NCBI GenBank assembly: GCA_030715195.1
Contig: JAUYVI010000002.1
Location: forward strand, 248,001 to 312,000
Length of the DNA stretch: 64,000 nt
From: Dongia sedimenti
Lineage (GTDB): Bacteria > Pseudomonadota > Alphaproteobacteria > Dongiales > Dongiaceae
Direction: 5' to 3'
The number at the start of each line of letters is the position of its first letter. Position 1 is the first letter of the stretch. The notes under the pieces are model-generated. The model did not search any database. It was given only the letters and a program-made list of their open reading frames with translations, and was not told the origin of the DNA. Of this stretch, positions 46,601-55,791 are shown piece by piece. Made by a program: the position numbers and the translations under genes.

Positions 46601-47091
46601 AACGCGTATTCGCTCTGATGCGCCGTGGTCGAGGACTTGCAGGTGTGGTCGTCGCCGGCCAGGACCAGCACGCCGCCCTGTTTCGAGCTGCCGGCGAGAT
46701 TGCCGTGGCGGAGCGCATCCCCCGAACGATCGACGCCCGGACCCTTGGCGTACCACATGGCGAAAACGCCGTCGTAGACGGCATCCCCGAACAGGTCGTT
46801 CTGCTGGGTGCCCCAGACCGCCGTCGCGGCCAGATCCTCGTTCACGCCCGGCTGAAACCGGACATGGTGGGCCTCCAGGAAACGCCGCGCCTGTGTCGCC
46901 GCGGTGTCGAGTCCCCCCAGCGGCGAGCCGCGATAGCCGGTGATATAGCCCGCGGTGTTGAGGCCGGCGGCGAGGTCGCGGCGGCGCTGCATCAGCGGCA
47001 GGCGGACCAGGGCCTGGGTGCCGGTCAGATAGACGCGGCCCTTGTCCTGCACGTATTTGTCATCCAGCGCGACAGCCGCCAGCGACATCAT
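43624..47091 (-). CDS. Indolepyruvate ferredoxin oxidoreductase, fused IorA-IorB type
   Basis: An 1155-residue enzyme. The N-terminal part is the pyruvate:ferredoxin-oxidoreductase-like alpha region (GYITGYRGSPLGGLD, GVLVLAGDDHTCKSSTT) and a TPP-binding region (GIGCHYMSLWMDR, MGGEGGTWIG). A ferredoxin-like cysteine cluster follows (CEGCGDCGVQSNC, CNKDFSCLKGFC, near residues 640-690), then the gamma domain (GVGGTGV-like GIGGTGVVTIGQLLGMAA) and a C-terminal extension. It oxidatively decarboxylates indolepyruvate and related 2-oxo acids from aromatic amino acids, passing electrons to ferredoxin. Two adjacent ATGs exist; the second (47088) has the better GGAG spacing. It is divergent from the epimerase gene. 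Confidence 0.88.
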   Translation of the reverse strand: MMSLAAVALDDKYVQDKGRVYLTGTQALVRLPLMQRRRDLAAGLNTAGYITGYRGSPLGGLDTAATQARRFLEAHHVRFQPGVNEDLAATAVWGTQQNDLFGDAVYDGVFAMWYAKGPGVDRSGDALRHGNLAGSSKQGGVLVLAGDDHTCKSSTTAHQSEYALMDANIPVLNPSGVQEILDFGLHGWAMSRYSGAWVGLKVTAETTDVAASVDLDPARVEVRIPSDFAMPPGGLSIRFPSSPLAGPQALEQELRLHKFKVAAAVAYARANGLDRVTSDGPGRRFGIVTCGKSYLDVRQALEDLGIDEAQLRRLGVAIYKVGLTWPLEPQGARRFAEGLEEVLVVEEKRSLIETQLKEQLFHLPDGKRPRIIGKFDESGAWILPSADELSATMIARAIVTRIAKLQPVPELEARLQKLEQREAALKSIQPPIRRIAYFCSGCPHNTSTKVPEGSTALAGIGCHYMSLWMDRNTATFTQMGGEGGTWIGRAPFSKTKHVFQNMGDGTYYHSGSLAIRAAVAANTTITFKILYNDAVAMTGGQPMDGPLSPAIIARQLAAEGVKKVAVVSEQPERYAESELPSGTPLRHRDDLDEIQRAFREIEGVTAIVYDQTCAAEKRRRRKRGLMEDPPKRVFINQEVCEGCGDCGVQSNCLSVTPVETAFGRKRAIDQSSCNKDFSCLKGFCPSFVTVEGGRLRKPKPVEGADVALPEPVLPKLDRPYGILVTGIGGTGVVTIGQLLGMAAHLEGKGCSVMDLTGLAQKGGAVLSHVRIADRPDRLHAVRIGTAQADLLLGCDLVVSASPDALGRAGRERTTAIVNAQETVTGDFTRNADWDFPAAKLQGMIRDVVGKAVDFPDATRLATALMGDAIATNPFMLGFAYQRGLIPLSAEALFRAIELNGVAIEFNKRAFHWGRRAAIDLSAVEGIASPATAPLPQTLPEIVAHRRKHLTGYQNAAYADRYQALVDKVAAAERARMPGSDALARAVAKNYAKLLAYKDEYEVARLYTDGAFRTRLAQQFDGGFALKVHLAPPLWAKRDPATGHLKKQAYGGWAISAFGLLAKLKGLRGTKLDPFGYAAERRAERQLIADYESLVAELVTHLTPANHAAAVALASLPETIRGFGHVKDASIAKAEAQRAELLAAFRNPAAENRAAQ

Positions 47092-47210
47092 TCACTCCAG
47101 TTCGCAATTCTGCCGCACGATGCGGCGAAAGCCCGGCTCTGTCCAGACCCGAGCCGGGGGGAAAGGCGCTACCCTTGTCGCCTGGGTTACAGCCGCAGTA
47201 ACCTTGCCCC

Positions 47211-48206
47211 ATGACCATTCTCGTCACCGGCGCAGCCGGCTTCCTCGGGATGCATGTGGCGAAGCGCCTGCTCCAGCGCGGCGAGAAGGTGGTCGGCGTC
47301 GACAATATGGACGCCTATTATTCGCTCGAGCTCAAGGAAGCCCGCCTCGCCGAGCTGGAAGAAGACGCCAACTTCACCTTCCATTATCTCGACATCGGGG
47401 ATTCCCAGGCGGCGGGTGCGGTCTTTGCCCTCTATCCCGATCTCGAAGGCATCGTCCATATGGCGGCCCAGGTCGGCGTCGGGCACAGCCTCGCCAACCC
47501 GCAGGCGTTCCTGAACACGAATATCTCCGGCATGTTCGTGCTCCTGGAGGAATGCCGGAAGCTGAAACACCTGAAGAACGTCGTCTATGGCAGCTCTTCC
47601 GCCGTGTATGGCGGCAATCGCAAGGTGCCGTTTTCCGAAACCGACCAGGCCAACCAGCCGCGTTCGATCTACGCCGCCTCGAAACGCGCCGACGAATTGC
47701 TGGCGGCGGCCTATGCCAACATCACGCAGGTGCCCATGACCGGGCTCCGCCTGTTCGCGGTCTACGGCCCCTGGGGCCGGCCGGACATGTTCTTCTATGC
47801 CTTTGCCGAAGCCATCGTCGCGAAGCGGCCGATCCGGGTCTACAACAACGGCGACTTCCGCCGCGACTTCACTTATGTCGATGACGCGGTGCACGCGATC
47901 GTCGCCGCCTTGGACAACCCGATCCGGCGGCCGGACGGCATCGCCGCCGATGCCTTCATTCCGCACCAGATCGTCAATATCGGAAACGACAAGAGCAACT
48001 CGCTGAGCGAGTTCATCGCCGAGCTCGAGAAGGCGCTCGGCATTCCGGCCATCATCGAGAACGAGCCCATGAAGAAAGACGATCTCAGGGACACCTATGC
48101 CGACATTGCGCTGGCCCGCCGCGAATACGGCTTCGAGCCGAAGACGCCGCTTTCCGAAGGCGTGCCGCGCTTCGTCGACTGGTTCAAACGCTTCCATCGG
48201 CTGTGA
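47211..48206 (+). CDS. NAD-dependent epimerase, UDP-glucuronate 4-epimerase type
   Basis: A 331-residue extended short-chain dehydrogenase. The glycine-rich NAD loop is TGAAGFLGMHVAKRL; VDNMDAYYSLELKEARL follows, and this segment is typical of UDP-glucuronate 4-epimerases. The Ser of GSSSAVYG and the YAASK of SIYAASKRADE are the catalytic Tyr and Lys. It would make UDP-galacturonate for surface polysaccharides. It is followed without a gap by a membrane protein gene, so it may belong to an envelope-related operon running to about 51.9 kb. Confidence 0.87.
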   Translation: MTILVTGAAGFLGMHVAKRLLQRGEKVVGVDNMDAYYSLELKEARLAELEEDANFTFHYLDIGDSQAAGAVFALYPDLEGIVHMAAQVGVGHSLANPQAFLNTNISGMFVLLEECRKLKHLKNVVYGSSSAVYGGNRKVPFSETDQANQPRSIYAASKRADELLAAAYANITQVPMTGLRLFAVYGPWGRPDMFFYAFAEAIVAKRPIRVYNNGDFRRDFTYVDDAVHAIVAALDNPIRRPDGIAADAFIPHQIVNIGNDKSNSLSEFIAELEKALGIPAIIENEPMKKDDLRDTYADIALARREYGFEPKTPLSEGVPRFVDWFKRFHRL

Positions 48207-48965
48207 ATGATGCGCCTCCCCGTCAAATTCCTGCCCCGGCAGAGTCAGCATATTGGCAACGCCGTCGGTGCCGTCATCATCATGCTCATGGGCCTCGCCT
48301 TCATGGCGAGCTATCTGCCGGATCGCGCCGCCGCGGAGAACCTGACCTTCGGTGCATGGATCGGGGCCAGCGGACCCCGCTTGCCCTTTCTGCTGGTTGC
48401 CTGCGCGGTGATCTTGTTCGGATTGGCGGCGCTGACGGTCGCACTGGTCAATCTGACCAGCGGCTCGCCGTTCAACCATCTGATCGTCGATCGCTTCGGC
48501 ATCCAGACCCGCACGTTCTTCGGCGAGACCCGCTACTCCTGGAAGGAACTCGGGCCGATCCGCCCGTTGCGGCTCGGCGTCCTGCGCGCCTATAGCCTGG
48601 ACCGGCGCTTCTGGATCGTCTCCGACACGTTCAGCGGCGAGGGGCGGAACGACGCCCGCCGGCCGCTCTCCTCGTTCAACCTCCGAATCCCGGTCGCCTC
48701 CTATCTGGGCGGCAGCTGGATCGGCGGCAATATCGGTCCGGCCATGGACGCAACGGCCGCCTGGCTCGAATCCCTGCGCAAGCTGGCGCATGAGGAGAGC
48801 CTGAATCCCGACGACGTTCCGGATGCGCCGGACGCGCTGGGGCTGGGTCAGCCGCTCGAGAAGTCGGCCGCCGCGCCATCGCCGTCCAAACCTTCCGCAC
48901 CCGACCTTCCGGCCATGGCGGACCGCAAGTTCGGCCGCCGCGACGGACCGACCGTCGAGCGCTGA
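48207..48965 (+). CDS. Hypothetical two-helix membrane protein with PH-like region (paralogue 1)
   Basis: A 252-residue protein with two hydrophobic segments (GNAVGAVIIMLMGLAFMASYL and LPFLLVACAVILFGLAAL), then a soluble stretch NLTSGSPFNHLIVDRFGIQTRTFFGETRYSWKELG resembling a membrane-adjacent PH-like (DUF/bPH) strand pattern. A charged, Pro/Ser-rich tail follows. The order helix-helix-GSPF-G-W-E recurs in the gene at 50530, so the two are related. The ATG directly abuts the epimerase stop; a second ATG is at 48210. Function unknown. Confidence 0.7.
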   Translation: MMRLPVKFLPRQSQHIGNAVGAVIIMLMGLAFMASYLPDRAAAENLTFGAWIGASGPRLPFLLVACAVILFGLAALTVALVNLTSGSPFNHLIVDRFGIQTRTFFGETRYSWKELGPIRPLRLGVLRAYSLDRRFWIVSDTFSGEGRNDARRPLSSFNLRIPVASYLGGSWIGGNIGPAMDATAAWLESLRKLAHEESLNPDDVPDAPDALGLGQPLEKSAAAPSPSKPSAPDLPAMADRKFGRRDGPTVER

Positions 48966-48983
48966 CCCGCATGAGGCCCTGCG

Positions 48984-50492
48984 ATGCATGACGTTCTGAC
49001 GCCCGCGCCGGAGACGGAGGCGCGCCGGTTCCTGGACACGCCGCTGGACGGCCTGCTGCAGCCCGGAACGACCGGCGACGGCGCGCGCGAAGCGCTTGCG
49101 CTGTTTCGCGCGGTGGCCCGCGATGTGCCCGCCTATCGCACGCTGCTCTCGGAACAGAACATCGATCCCGCCGCCGTCACGACCGCGGCGGACTTCGCCC
49201 GCCTGCCCTTGCTCGACAAGCAGAACTACAACCGCCGCTTTCCGCTCGACGAGCTGGTGCTGGGCGGGAAACTGACGCGCTGCGACTTCTTCGCGGTCTC
49301 CTCGGGGTCGACCGGCGAGCCGACCTTCTGGCCCCGCGCCCAGGCCGACGAGTTTCCGGTCGCCGTGCGCTTCGAACAGGTGTTCCGCGACGCCTTCCGG
49401 GCCCAGGAGAAGCGCACGCTGGCCGTGGTCTGCTTCGCGCTCGGCACCTGGGTCGGCGGCATGTTCACCGCCGCCTGCATGCGGCATCTCTCGGCCAAGG
49501 GCTATCCGGTGGTGACCGCGGCGCCGGGCAACAAGGTCGACGAGATCCTGCGCGTGGTGCAGCGCTTGGCGCCGCAATTCGAGCAGACCGTGCTGCTCGG
49601 CTATCCGCCCTTCCTCAAGGAAGTGGTCGATGCCGGGCGCAGCCAGGGAATCGCCTGGTCGCCGTTCAACGTGAAGCTCGTCATGGCCGGCGAGGTCTTC
49701 AGCGAGACTTGGCGCGACCTGGTTGCGGAACGCCTTGGGGTCGATGATCCGCTGCGCTTCGGCGCCTCGATCTACGGCACGGCCGATGCGGGCGTGCTCG
49801 GGCAGGAGACTCCGGTCTCGATCGCAATCCGCCGCTTCCTGGCCGAGCGCCCGGAAGCCGCGCAGGCAATGTTCGGCGACACCCGCCTGCCGACGCTCTG
49901 CCAATACGATCCGACCGCGCGCTATTTCGAGAGTATTGACGGTTCGCTCGCCTTCTCCGGCTGGAACGGCGTCCCGCTGGTCCGCTATCACATCGCCGAT
50001 CGCGGCGGCGTGCTTCCGTATGACACCATGTTGGCGAAGCTGCGCGACCTCGGCTGCGATCCGGTGGCGACGGTTCGCGCGAGCGGCGGACCAGAGCCGC
50101 GCCGCCAGCCCTTCGTCTGGGTGTTCGGGCGCACCGATTTCACCGTCTCCTTCTTCGGCGCCAACGTGTTCCCGGAAACGATCTCGCTCGGCCTGGAGCA
50201 GCCGGAGGTGCGCGCGCGGGTCACCGGCAAGTTCGTCATGCAGGTGAAGGAAGGCTCGGCCGACGACAAGCCGCGCCTCACCATTGCCGTCGAGCTGGCG
50301 AAGGACGCGGCGGGCGACGACGAATTTGGCGAAGCGGTCGCCTTCGCCATCCTGGCCCAGCTCCGTCGCCTCAACAGCGAGTTTGCCAACTACGTGCCGG
50401 CCGAGTTTCAGAAGCCGCTGGTGACGCTGTATCCGACCGGGCATCCGGACTACTTCCCGGTCGGGGTGAAGCACCGCTATAGTCGAAAGTAG
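48984..50492 (+). CDS. Phenylacetate-CoA ligase-like (PaaK family) adenylating enzyme
   Basis: A 502-residue protein of the PaaK-type AMP-forming ligase group: AYRTLLSEQNIDP near the N-terminus, the P-loop equivalent FFAVSSGSTGEPTFWP near residue 112, the GEVF segment near 236, IYGTADAGVLGQETP near 265 and VRYHIADRGGV near 334. Homologues in polysaccharide loci are of the CapK/WcnA type, so the substrate need not be phenylacetate. It sits between two related membrane proteins and downstream of a sugar-nucleotide epimerase, which suggests a cell-envelope role (inference). Confidence 0.82.
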   Translation: MHDVLTPAPETEARRFLDTPLDGLLQPGTTGDGAREALALFRAVARDVPAYRTLLSEQNIDPAAVTTAADFARLPLLDKQNYNRRFPLDELVLGGKLTRCDFFAVSSGSTGEPTFWPRAQADEFPVAVRFEQVFRDAFRAQEKRTLAVVCFALGTWVGGMFTAACMRHLSAKGYPVVTAAPGNKVDEILRVVQRLAPQFEQTVLLGYPPFLKEVVDAGRSQGIAWSPFNVKLVMAGEVFSETWRDLVAERLGVDDPLRFGASIYGTADAGVLGQETPVSIAIRRFLAERPEAAQAMFGDTRLPTLCQYDPTARYFESIDGSLAFSGWNGVPLVRYHIADRGGVLPYDTMLAKLRDLGCDPVATVRASGGPEPRRQPFVWVFGRTDFTVSFFGANVFPETISLGLEQPEVRARVTGKFVMQVKEGSADDKPRLTIAVELAKDAAGDDEFGEAVAFAILAQLRRLNSEFANYVPAEFQKPLVTLYPTGHPDYFPVGVKHRYSRK

Positions 50493-50529
50493 CCTTCGAC
50501 AACCAGGGGACGCGCAGCGTGATCGAGCC

Positions 50530-51159
50530 ATGACATCCGATCGGGAAACGGTGCGCATCATTCCCGCCAAGAGAGCGGCGATCTTTCATACACTGTTCTT
50601 CCTGGTGTTCATTTTGATGTTCGGCCAATTCTTGTTCAGTGATGTGGGTCCAGTTCGTATCAATGGGCAAGAGGTCACCGGCGACGGGCGGGGATTTGCT
50701 CTGCTGTTCATGTCCGTCTTCTTCTTCATACCGCTTGCCTACTTGGTCTGGCATGGCCGTCGCCTGTTGCCAGGCAGCCCTTTCGACTTTCTCGAGGTTA
50801 GCCCCCAAGGACTAACGGTCGGTGGATTGCTTGGACGGCGGCATCGCCGCTGGGCTGAGATCTCCGGCTTCTCCGTCGGGGGCATCCCTTTGACGAATCC
50901 GCCCACCCTCTGGATCAAGGTCGAATCGGAGCGGCCCCTGCGCTTCTTCATGGGCGGGTATGTCCGCTTCAAGCTTTTCAGCAGGACCAAGACCCGGATG
51001 CGCGCGATCGCCGGTTGGCTCGACCTGGTGCGCCGGACTTATGCATTCGGCGACGGCGCCCTTCCGCCACCGCCGGAAGAACTCTGGGGAAGCATCATCC
51101 CCGCGCCAGGCGGTGAAACGCCGCGGAAAAATCCTCCGAGCATGATCGAGCGGCGATGA
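50530..51159 (+). CDS. Hypothetical two-helix membrane protein with PH-like region (paralogue 2)
   Basis: A 209-residue protein with two hydrophobic segments (IFHTLFFLVFILMFGQFLF and FALLFMSVFFFIPLAYLVW), then LLPGSPFDFLEVSPQGLTVGGLLGRRHRRWAEISG. It shares with the 48207 gene the GSPF turn, the Gly-hydrophobic strand and the R-x-x-W-x-E sequence after two helices. A Pro-rich C-terminal tail follows. Base composition is a little less GC-rich than the flanking genes. Function unknown. Confidence 0.7.
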   Translation: MTSDRETVRIIPAKRAAIFHTLFFLVFILMFGQFLFSDVGPVRINGQEVTGDGRGFALLFMSVFFFIPLAYLVWHGRRLLPGSPFDFLEVSPQGLTVGGLLGRRHRRWAEISGFSVGGIPLTNPPTLWIKVESERPLRFFMGGYVRFKLFSRTKTRMRAIAGWLDLVRRTYAFGDGALPPPPEELWGSIIPAPGGETPRKNPPSMIERR

Positions 51160-51172
51160 GCGCCCCGTCAAC

Positions 51173-51871
51173 ATGAAGACATCGAGACCATCCGCCGCCT
51201 TCACCTTCATCGCCACGCGCTCGCGCCTTTACGGCGCGGTCCTCGTGGGGCTGCTAGCCTATGTCGCCATGACCTACCTGCCCGTGTTCAGCTGGGTCAC
51301 GGCAGCCGCGCTCAAGCCGGCGCTGGCCTGGGACCTGACGACGATCGCCTATCTGATTCCGACCATCGCGATGATCCACAACCCGGACACGGTGAAGATC
51401 CGGCAGCGCGCCAAGGCGATCGACATCAAGCTCTGGGAGATCATTGCCATCGTCGCACTCGCCGGCGCCTTCAGCCTGTTCGCCGTCGCGGGCGTGCTGG
51501 AGCGGGCCAAGGAAGTCCAGGGCAGCGACCGGTTCATCCATCTCGGCATCGGCATCCTGACGGTCTTCCTCTCCTGGATGACGCTGCACGTGATCTATGC
51601 GGTGCACTATGCGCACCTGTTCTACGACCCGGCCGAGCGCAAGGCGGCGGGGAAGATCCGCGGCGGGCTCGAATTCCCGGAGACCGCGGCGCCGGATTAC
51701 TGGGACTTCGTTTACTTCTCGCTGGTGATCGGGATGACCTGCCAGGTCTCCGACGTGCAGGTGACCGCGCGGCACATGCGCCACCTGGTGACGGCGCAGG
51801 GCATCATCGCCTTCTTCTACAACACGGTCGTGGTCGCGCTGGCGGTGAACATCGCGGCGGGACTGGACTAG
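51173..51871 (+). CDS. DUF1345 membrane protein
   Basis: A 232-residue protein with about five hydrophobic helices. The conserved DUF1345 stretch DYWDFVYFSLVIGMTCQVSDVQVT is near residue 180, with HVIYAVHYAHLFY before it. The family is uncharacterised. It begins 13 bases after the preceding gene and is probably the last of the epimerase-to-DUF1345 cluster. Confidence 0.85.
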   Translation: MKTSRPSAAFTFIATRSRLYGAVLVGLLAYVAMTYLPVFSWVTAAALKPALAWDLTTIAYLIPTIAMIHNPDTVKIRQRAKAIDIKLWEIIAIVALAGAFSLFAVAGVLERAKEVQGSDRFIHLGIGILTVFLSWMTLHVIYAVHYAHLFYDPAERKAAGKIRGGLEFPETAAPDYWDFVYFSLVIGMTCQVSDVQVTARHMRHLVTAQGIIAFFYNTVVVALAVNIAAGLD

Positions 51872-52438
51872 GCGGAGTTGAATTCGGAATGAGCATGAGC
51901 GCGCGTTTTCATGACGCGCCGATCGTGGTATAATCAGCGGGCTGTTTGAAATCGTGAGAGCCCCTTGAAAGCCGCGTCCGATATCGCGCAGATCGAAGAC
52001 GGCGCTTGATCGAACAGACATCGCACGCCAACGCAGACCCGGCACAGACAGAATCAAACGCCTGCTTCAACGTGGACCGGACGTAGACAGAATCGAAAAT
52101 TGTTCTCGGCCTCGGGTCGCGCCGCCAGGTTGACGGGAGGTTTACGGAATCGAAGAACGGCTTCGGCCTGCCGAAGGAAGAGAACGCTGGCGTGTCAAAG
52201 ACTTGGTCCGCTTTGACGCCTGTCCGGAACGGTCGGCCGGTGAAAACTGGCAAGGCATCATTATCCCAGCACCCAACGCAGACTGGACGCAGACAGAATC
52301 AAAGCCGGTCTGGTTTTCGGCACCGCAACACAGACCGGGCGCTTCCGGCCGCTCGCTTCCGTGCGACAGCGATGCAGATCACAGTGACGGCCGGACCGGC
52401 GAACGGCTGACCGGCCACGCCCGACCGGTCGGTGTTCC
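51872..52438. other. Gene-poor region between convergent genes
   Basis: There is no supported gene in 567 bases between DUF1345 and the exporter gene. It carries imperfect direct repeats (separate entry). A minus-strand open frame (51909-52253) reads FDSV-STL repeats, but these come from the DNA repeats and I do not call it a gene. Confidence 0.5.
52022..52319. repeat. Imperfect direct repeats with AGACAGAATC core
   Basis: The core AGACAGAATC followed by (A/G)AA occurs at 52046-52055, 52085-52094 and 52291-52300, with a decayed copy TTACGGAATC at 52142-52151. The first and last copies match over about 35 bases (both begin CCAACGCAGAC). Spacing is irregular (39, 57 and 149 bases). These look like degenerating repeat units in an intergenic region. 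Confidence 0.55.
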
Positions 52439-54229
<1,791 letters not shown>

Positions 54230-54239
54230 CCGCCCTCTC

Positions 54240-54578
54240 CTACTCCACCAGCTCGACCGGCGTGCCGGTCACTGCGGCCAGCTCGTCGGAGAGCAGCCGG
54301 TGCAGTTGCGGCCTCGCGTCATCGACGACCCGGGTCGAGACCCAGCCCGCCTCGGGATCATGGCGGAAGTGCCAGGCCCCGCTCTTCGGCGAGGAGAGCC
54401 AGATCTCCCGGTTCGGCGCGTGCTTGTTGATGAGGTACTGGCCACCGCCCGGCAGGCCGATGGTCAGGATGCCGCCTTCCAGGTCCACGTCGAGCTCGTC
54501 CATGGCCTGGTCTTCGATCTGGGCCATCAGGCGATCCAGCACCTTTGCGGCCTGGCGCTCGAAATCGGGCTCGTCCAT
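54240..54578 (-). CDS. cyaY: Iron donor protein CyaY (frataxin)
   Basis: A 112-residue frataxin homologue. It has an acidic N-terminal helix (FERQAAKVLDRLMAQIEDQAMDELDVDLEGG in two parts), then the conserved strand region YLINKHAPNREIWLSSPKSGAWHF near residues 48-70, and a C-terminal helix. It regulates iron supply to Fe-S cluster assembly. The length and motifs are normal. It is the first gene of a unit with the ABC exporter and divergent from rpmE. Confidence 0.93.
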   Translation of the reverse strand: MDEPDFERQAAKVLDRLMAQIEDQAMDELDVDLEGGILTIGLPGGGQYLINKHAPNREIWLSSPKSGAWHFRHDPEAGWVSTRVVDDARPQLHRLLSDELAAVTGTPVELVE

Positions 54579-54702
54579 GGCGAATCCTCAGGAAATTCAG
54601 GTGTTAACCGCCGCAAGGCGCCCTGGTTTAGTCCGTGCCGGCCGAGCGCGCAATGCCGGCCGCGCCCCCCGTTAACCAATTGTCGCGACCGGTCGGCGGG
54701 CC

Positions 54703-54731
54703 TTGCGCGGCCCGGCCTATGTGGTTATAAC
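54703..54731 (+). promoter_or_regulatory. Candidate promoter of rpmE
   Basis: TTGCGC (54703-54708) and TATAAC (54726-54731) are 17 bases apart and end 28 bases before the rpmE ATG. Confidence 0.5.
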
Positions 54732-54759
54732 CCGCGCCAATTCCGCAGGAGTTTTCGCG

Positions 54760-54993
54760 ATGAAAGAGAAGATTCACCCGGACTACCACGAGATCACCGT
54801 GGTGGCGACCGATGGCAGCAAGTTCACCACCCGGACGACCTGGGGCAAGGCCGGCGACACGATGACGCTGGAAATCGACCCGAAGTCGCATCCGGCCTGG
54901 ACCGGCGTGCACCGCCTGATCGACAGCGGCGGCCAGCTCGCGAAGTTCAACAAGCGCTTCGCCGGCATGGGCCTGAAGAAGGGCAACGACTAA
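54760..54993 (+). CDS. rpmE: 50S ribosomal protein L31, zinc-free form
   Basis: A 77-residue L31 with [12 protein letters not shown] at the start and FNKRFAGMG at the end. It lacks the two Cys pairs of the zinc-binding form; the region reads [14 protein letters not shown] and [13 protein letters not shown] instead. GCAGGAG sits 8 bases before the ATG. It is a single gene with a promoter before it and a strong terminator after it. Confidence 0.95.
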   Translation: MKEKIHPDYHEITVVATDGSKFTTRTTWGKAGDTMTLEIDPKSHPAWTGVHRLIDSGGQLAKFNKRFAGMGLKKGND

Positions 54994-55023
54994 GCTTCCG
55001 TCCGAGCGCATCGGATCGAACGC

Positions 55024-55057
55024 AAACCGCGGGCCCTTGGGCCCGCGGTTTTGCTTT
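55024..55057 (+). terminator. Terminator after rpmE
   Basis: A perfect 13-bp stem (55024-55036 with 55039-55051) with a 2-base loop is followed by TGCTTT. It lies 30 bases after the rpmE stop and also just downstream of the convergent rcdA stop, so it can serve both genes. Confidence 0.8.
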
Positions 55058-55073
55058 GGGCGAATTGTCGCGG

Positions 55074-55508
55074 CTATTGCGGCCGTGGGCCGCCGCTGAC
55101 CTTGGTGTTGATTTCGGCCCGCGCGGTCGCCTGGTCGTCCAGGCGCGCGATCCGGAGATAGAGCGAGTGGCTGCGGGAAAGCAGGCTCTGGAGCTCGTCG
55201 GGCAGGGTCTTCGCGGCGTCGGAGCTGTCCTTGGCGCAGAGATCGCGACCGCCCAGGCGGCGATCCGGCACGGTCGCCTCGGCGATCGACATCTCGCCGG
55301 CATGAACCGCGCGATGGGTCAGCAGCCAGGCCAGGACCTGGGTCAGCCGCGCCACCAGCCGCATGGTCTCCATGCTGTTGGCGAGCCCCTGCTCCAGATC
55401 CATCTTCTGACTTTCGGCCTCGGCCTTGTCCGTCAGGTAGCGCCGGGATTCTGCCAGGAGACTCATCGCCTCCAGCATGGTCCGGTCGAAGAACTCGATA
55501 TTGGCCAT
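55074..55508 (-). CDS. rcdA: Regulator of CtrA degradation, RcdA (DUF1465)
   Basis: A 144-residue helical protein of the DUF1465 family: FFDRTMLEAMSLLAESRRYL, then ETMRLVARLTQVLAWLLTHRAVHAGE and LPDELQSLLSRSHSLYLRIARLD, the three-helix core of RcdA. In Caulobacter RcdA is an adaptor that delivers CtrA to ClpXP. The unstructured C-terminal tail (TKVSGGPRPQ) is the usual protease-adaptor extension. ATG at 55508 is the family start. It is divergent from the hsp20 gene. Confidence 0.87.
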   Translation of the reverse strand: MANIEFFDRTMLEAMSLLAESRRYLTDKAEAESQKMDLEQGLANSMETMRLVARLTQVLAWLLTHRAVHAGEMSIAEATVPDRRLGGRDLCAKDSSDAAKTLPDELQSLLSRSHSLYLRIARLDDQATARAEINTKVSGGPRPQ

Positions 55509-55660
55509 CCGAAACTCGGTATTCTTTCCCTTCACGGCACGGAATTAAGAACCCGCCAAAGCGACCCAGATTGCCGCCCCGGGGTCCCCGCCGCTCCGCC
55601 TAACTTGCCCATATAAGGATTAACAAAGCTTTCCGATCCGGAAAAATGCATCTCCGCGAT

Positions 55661-55689
55661 CTTGAAGCAAATGCCCATTAATCCCACAT
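55661..55689 (+). promoter_or_regulatory. Candidate heat-shock (sigma-32) promoter of hsp20
   Basis: CTTGAAG (55661-55667) matches the sigma-32 -35 element. CCCACAT (55683-55689), 15 bases on, resembles the -10 element. Transcription from here gives a leader of about 95 bases, the length of a ROSE element. Confidence 0.45.
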
Positions 55690-55696
55690 GGATAGC

Positions 55697-55791
55697 GTCG
55701 TGGCGCCGGTCTCGGGCTGCGATACGAACCCGGGTTGGCCCCGAGCGGGCAGCCCACTTTTGTCCCATGTTGCTCATTGGAGGATATGGCT
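55697..55791 (+). promoter_or_regulatory. ROSE-type RNA thermometer before hsp20
   Basis: The 3' end of the leader reads CATGTTGCTCATTGGAGGAT. In this hairpin, TTGCTC (ROSE consensus TYGCT) pairs imperfectly with the Shine-Dalgarno GGAGGAT, including an opposed G-G pair as in known ROSE elements, with CCAT/ATGG below it. An upstream stem pairs 55714-55720 with 55749-55755 (GGGCTGC with GCAGCCC). Melting at high temperature would free the ribosome binding site. ROSE elements control small heat-shock genes in alphaproteobacteria. Confidence 0.75.

Noticed and set aside
44755..47214. Plus-strand open frame of over 800 codons
   Set aside because: It is antisense to the ferredoxin oxidoreductase gene, which carries the cysteine clusters and TPP-region motifs.
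47187..50570. Minus-strand open frame of over 1100 codons
   Set aside because: It is antisense to the epimerase, membrane protein and PaaK-like genes; its translation is low-complexity and Arg-rich with no family motif.
51909..52253. Minus-strand 114-codon frame with FDSV repeats
   Set aside because: The peptide repeats follow from the DNA repeats, with no ribosome binding site or known family, and the frame is broken before the last repeat copy.
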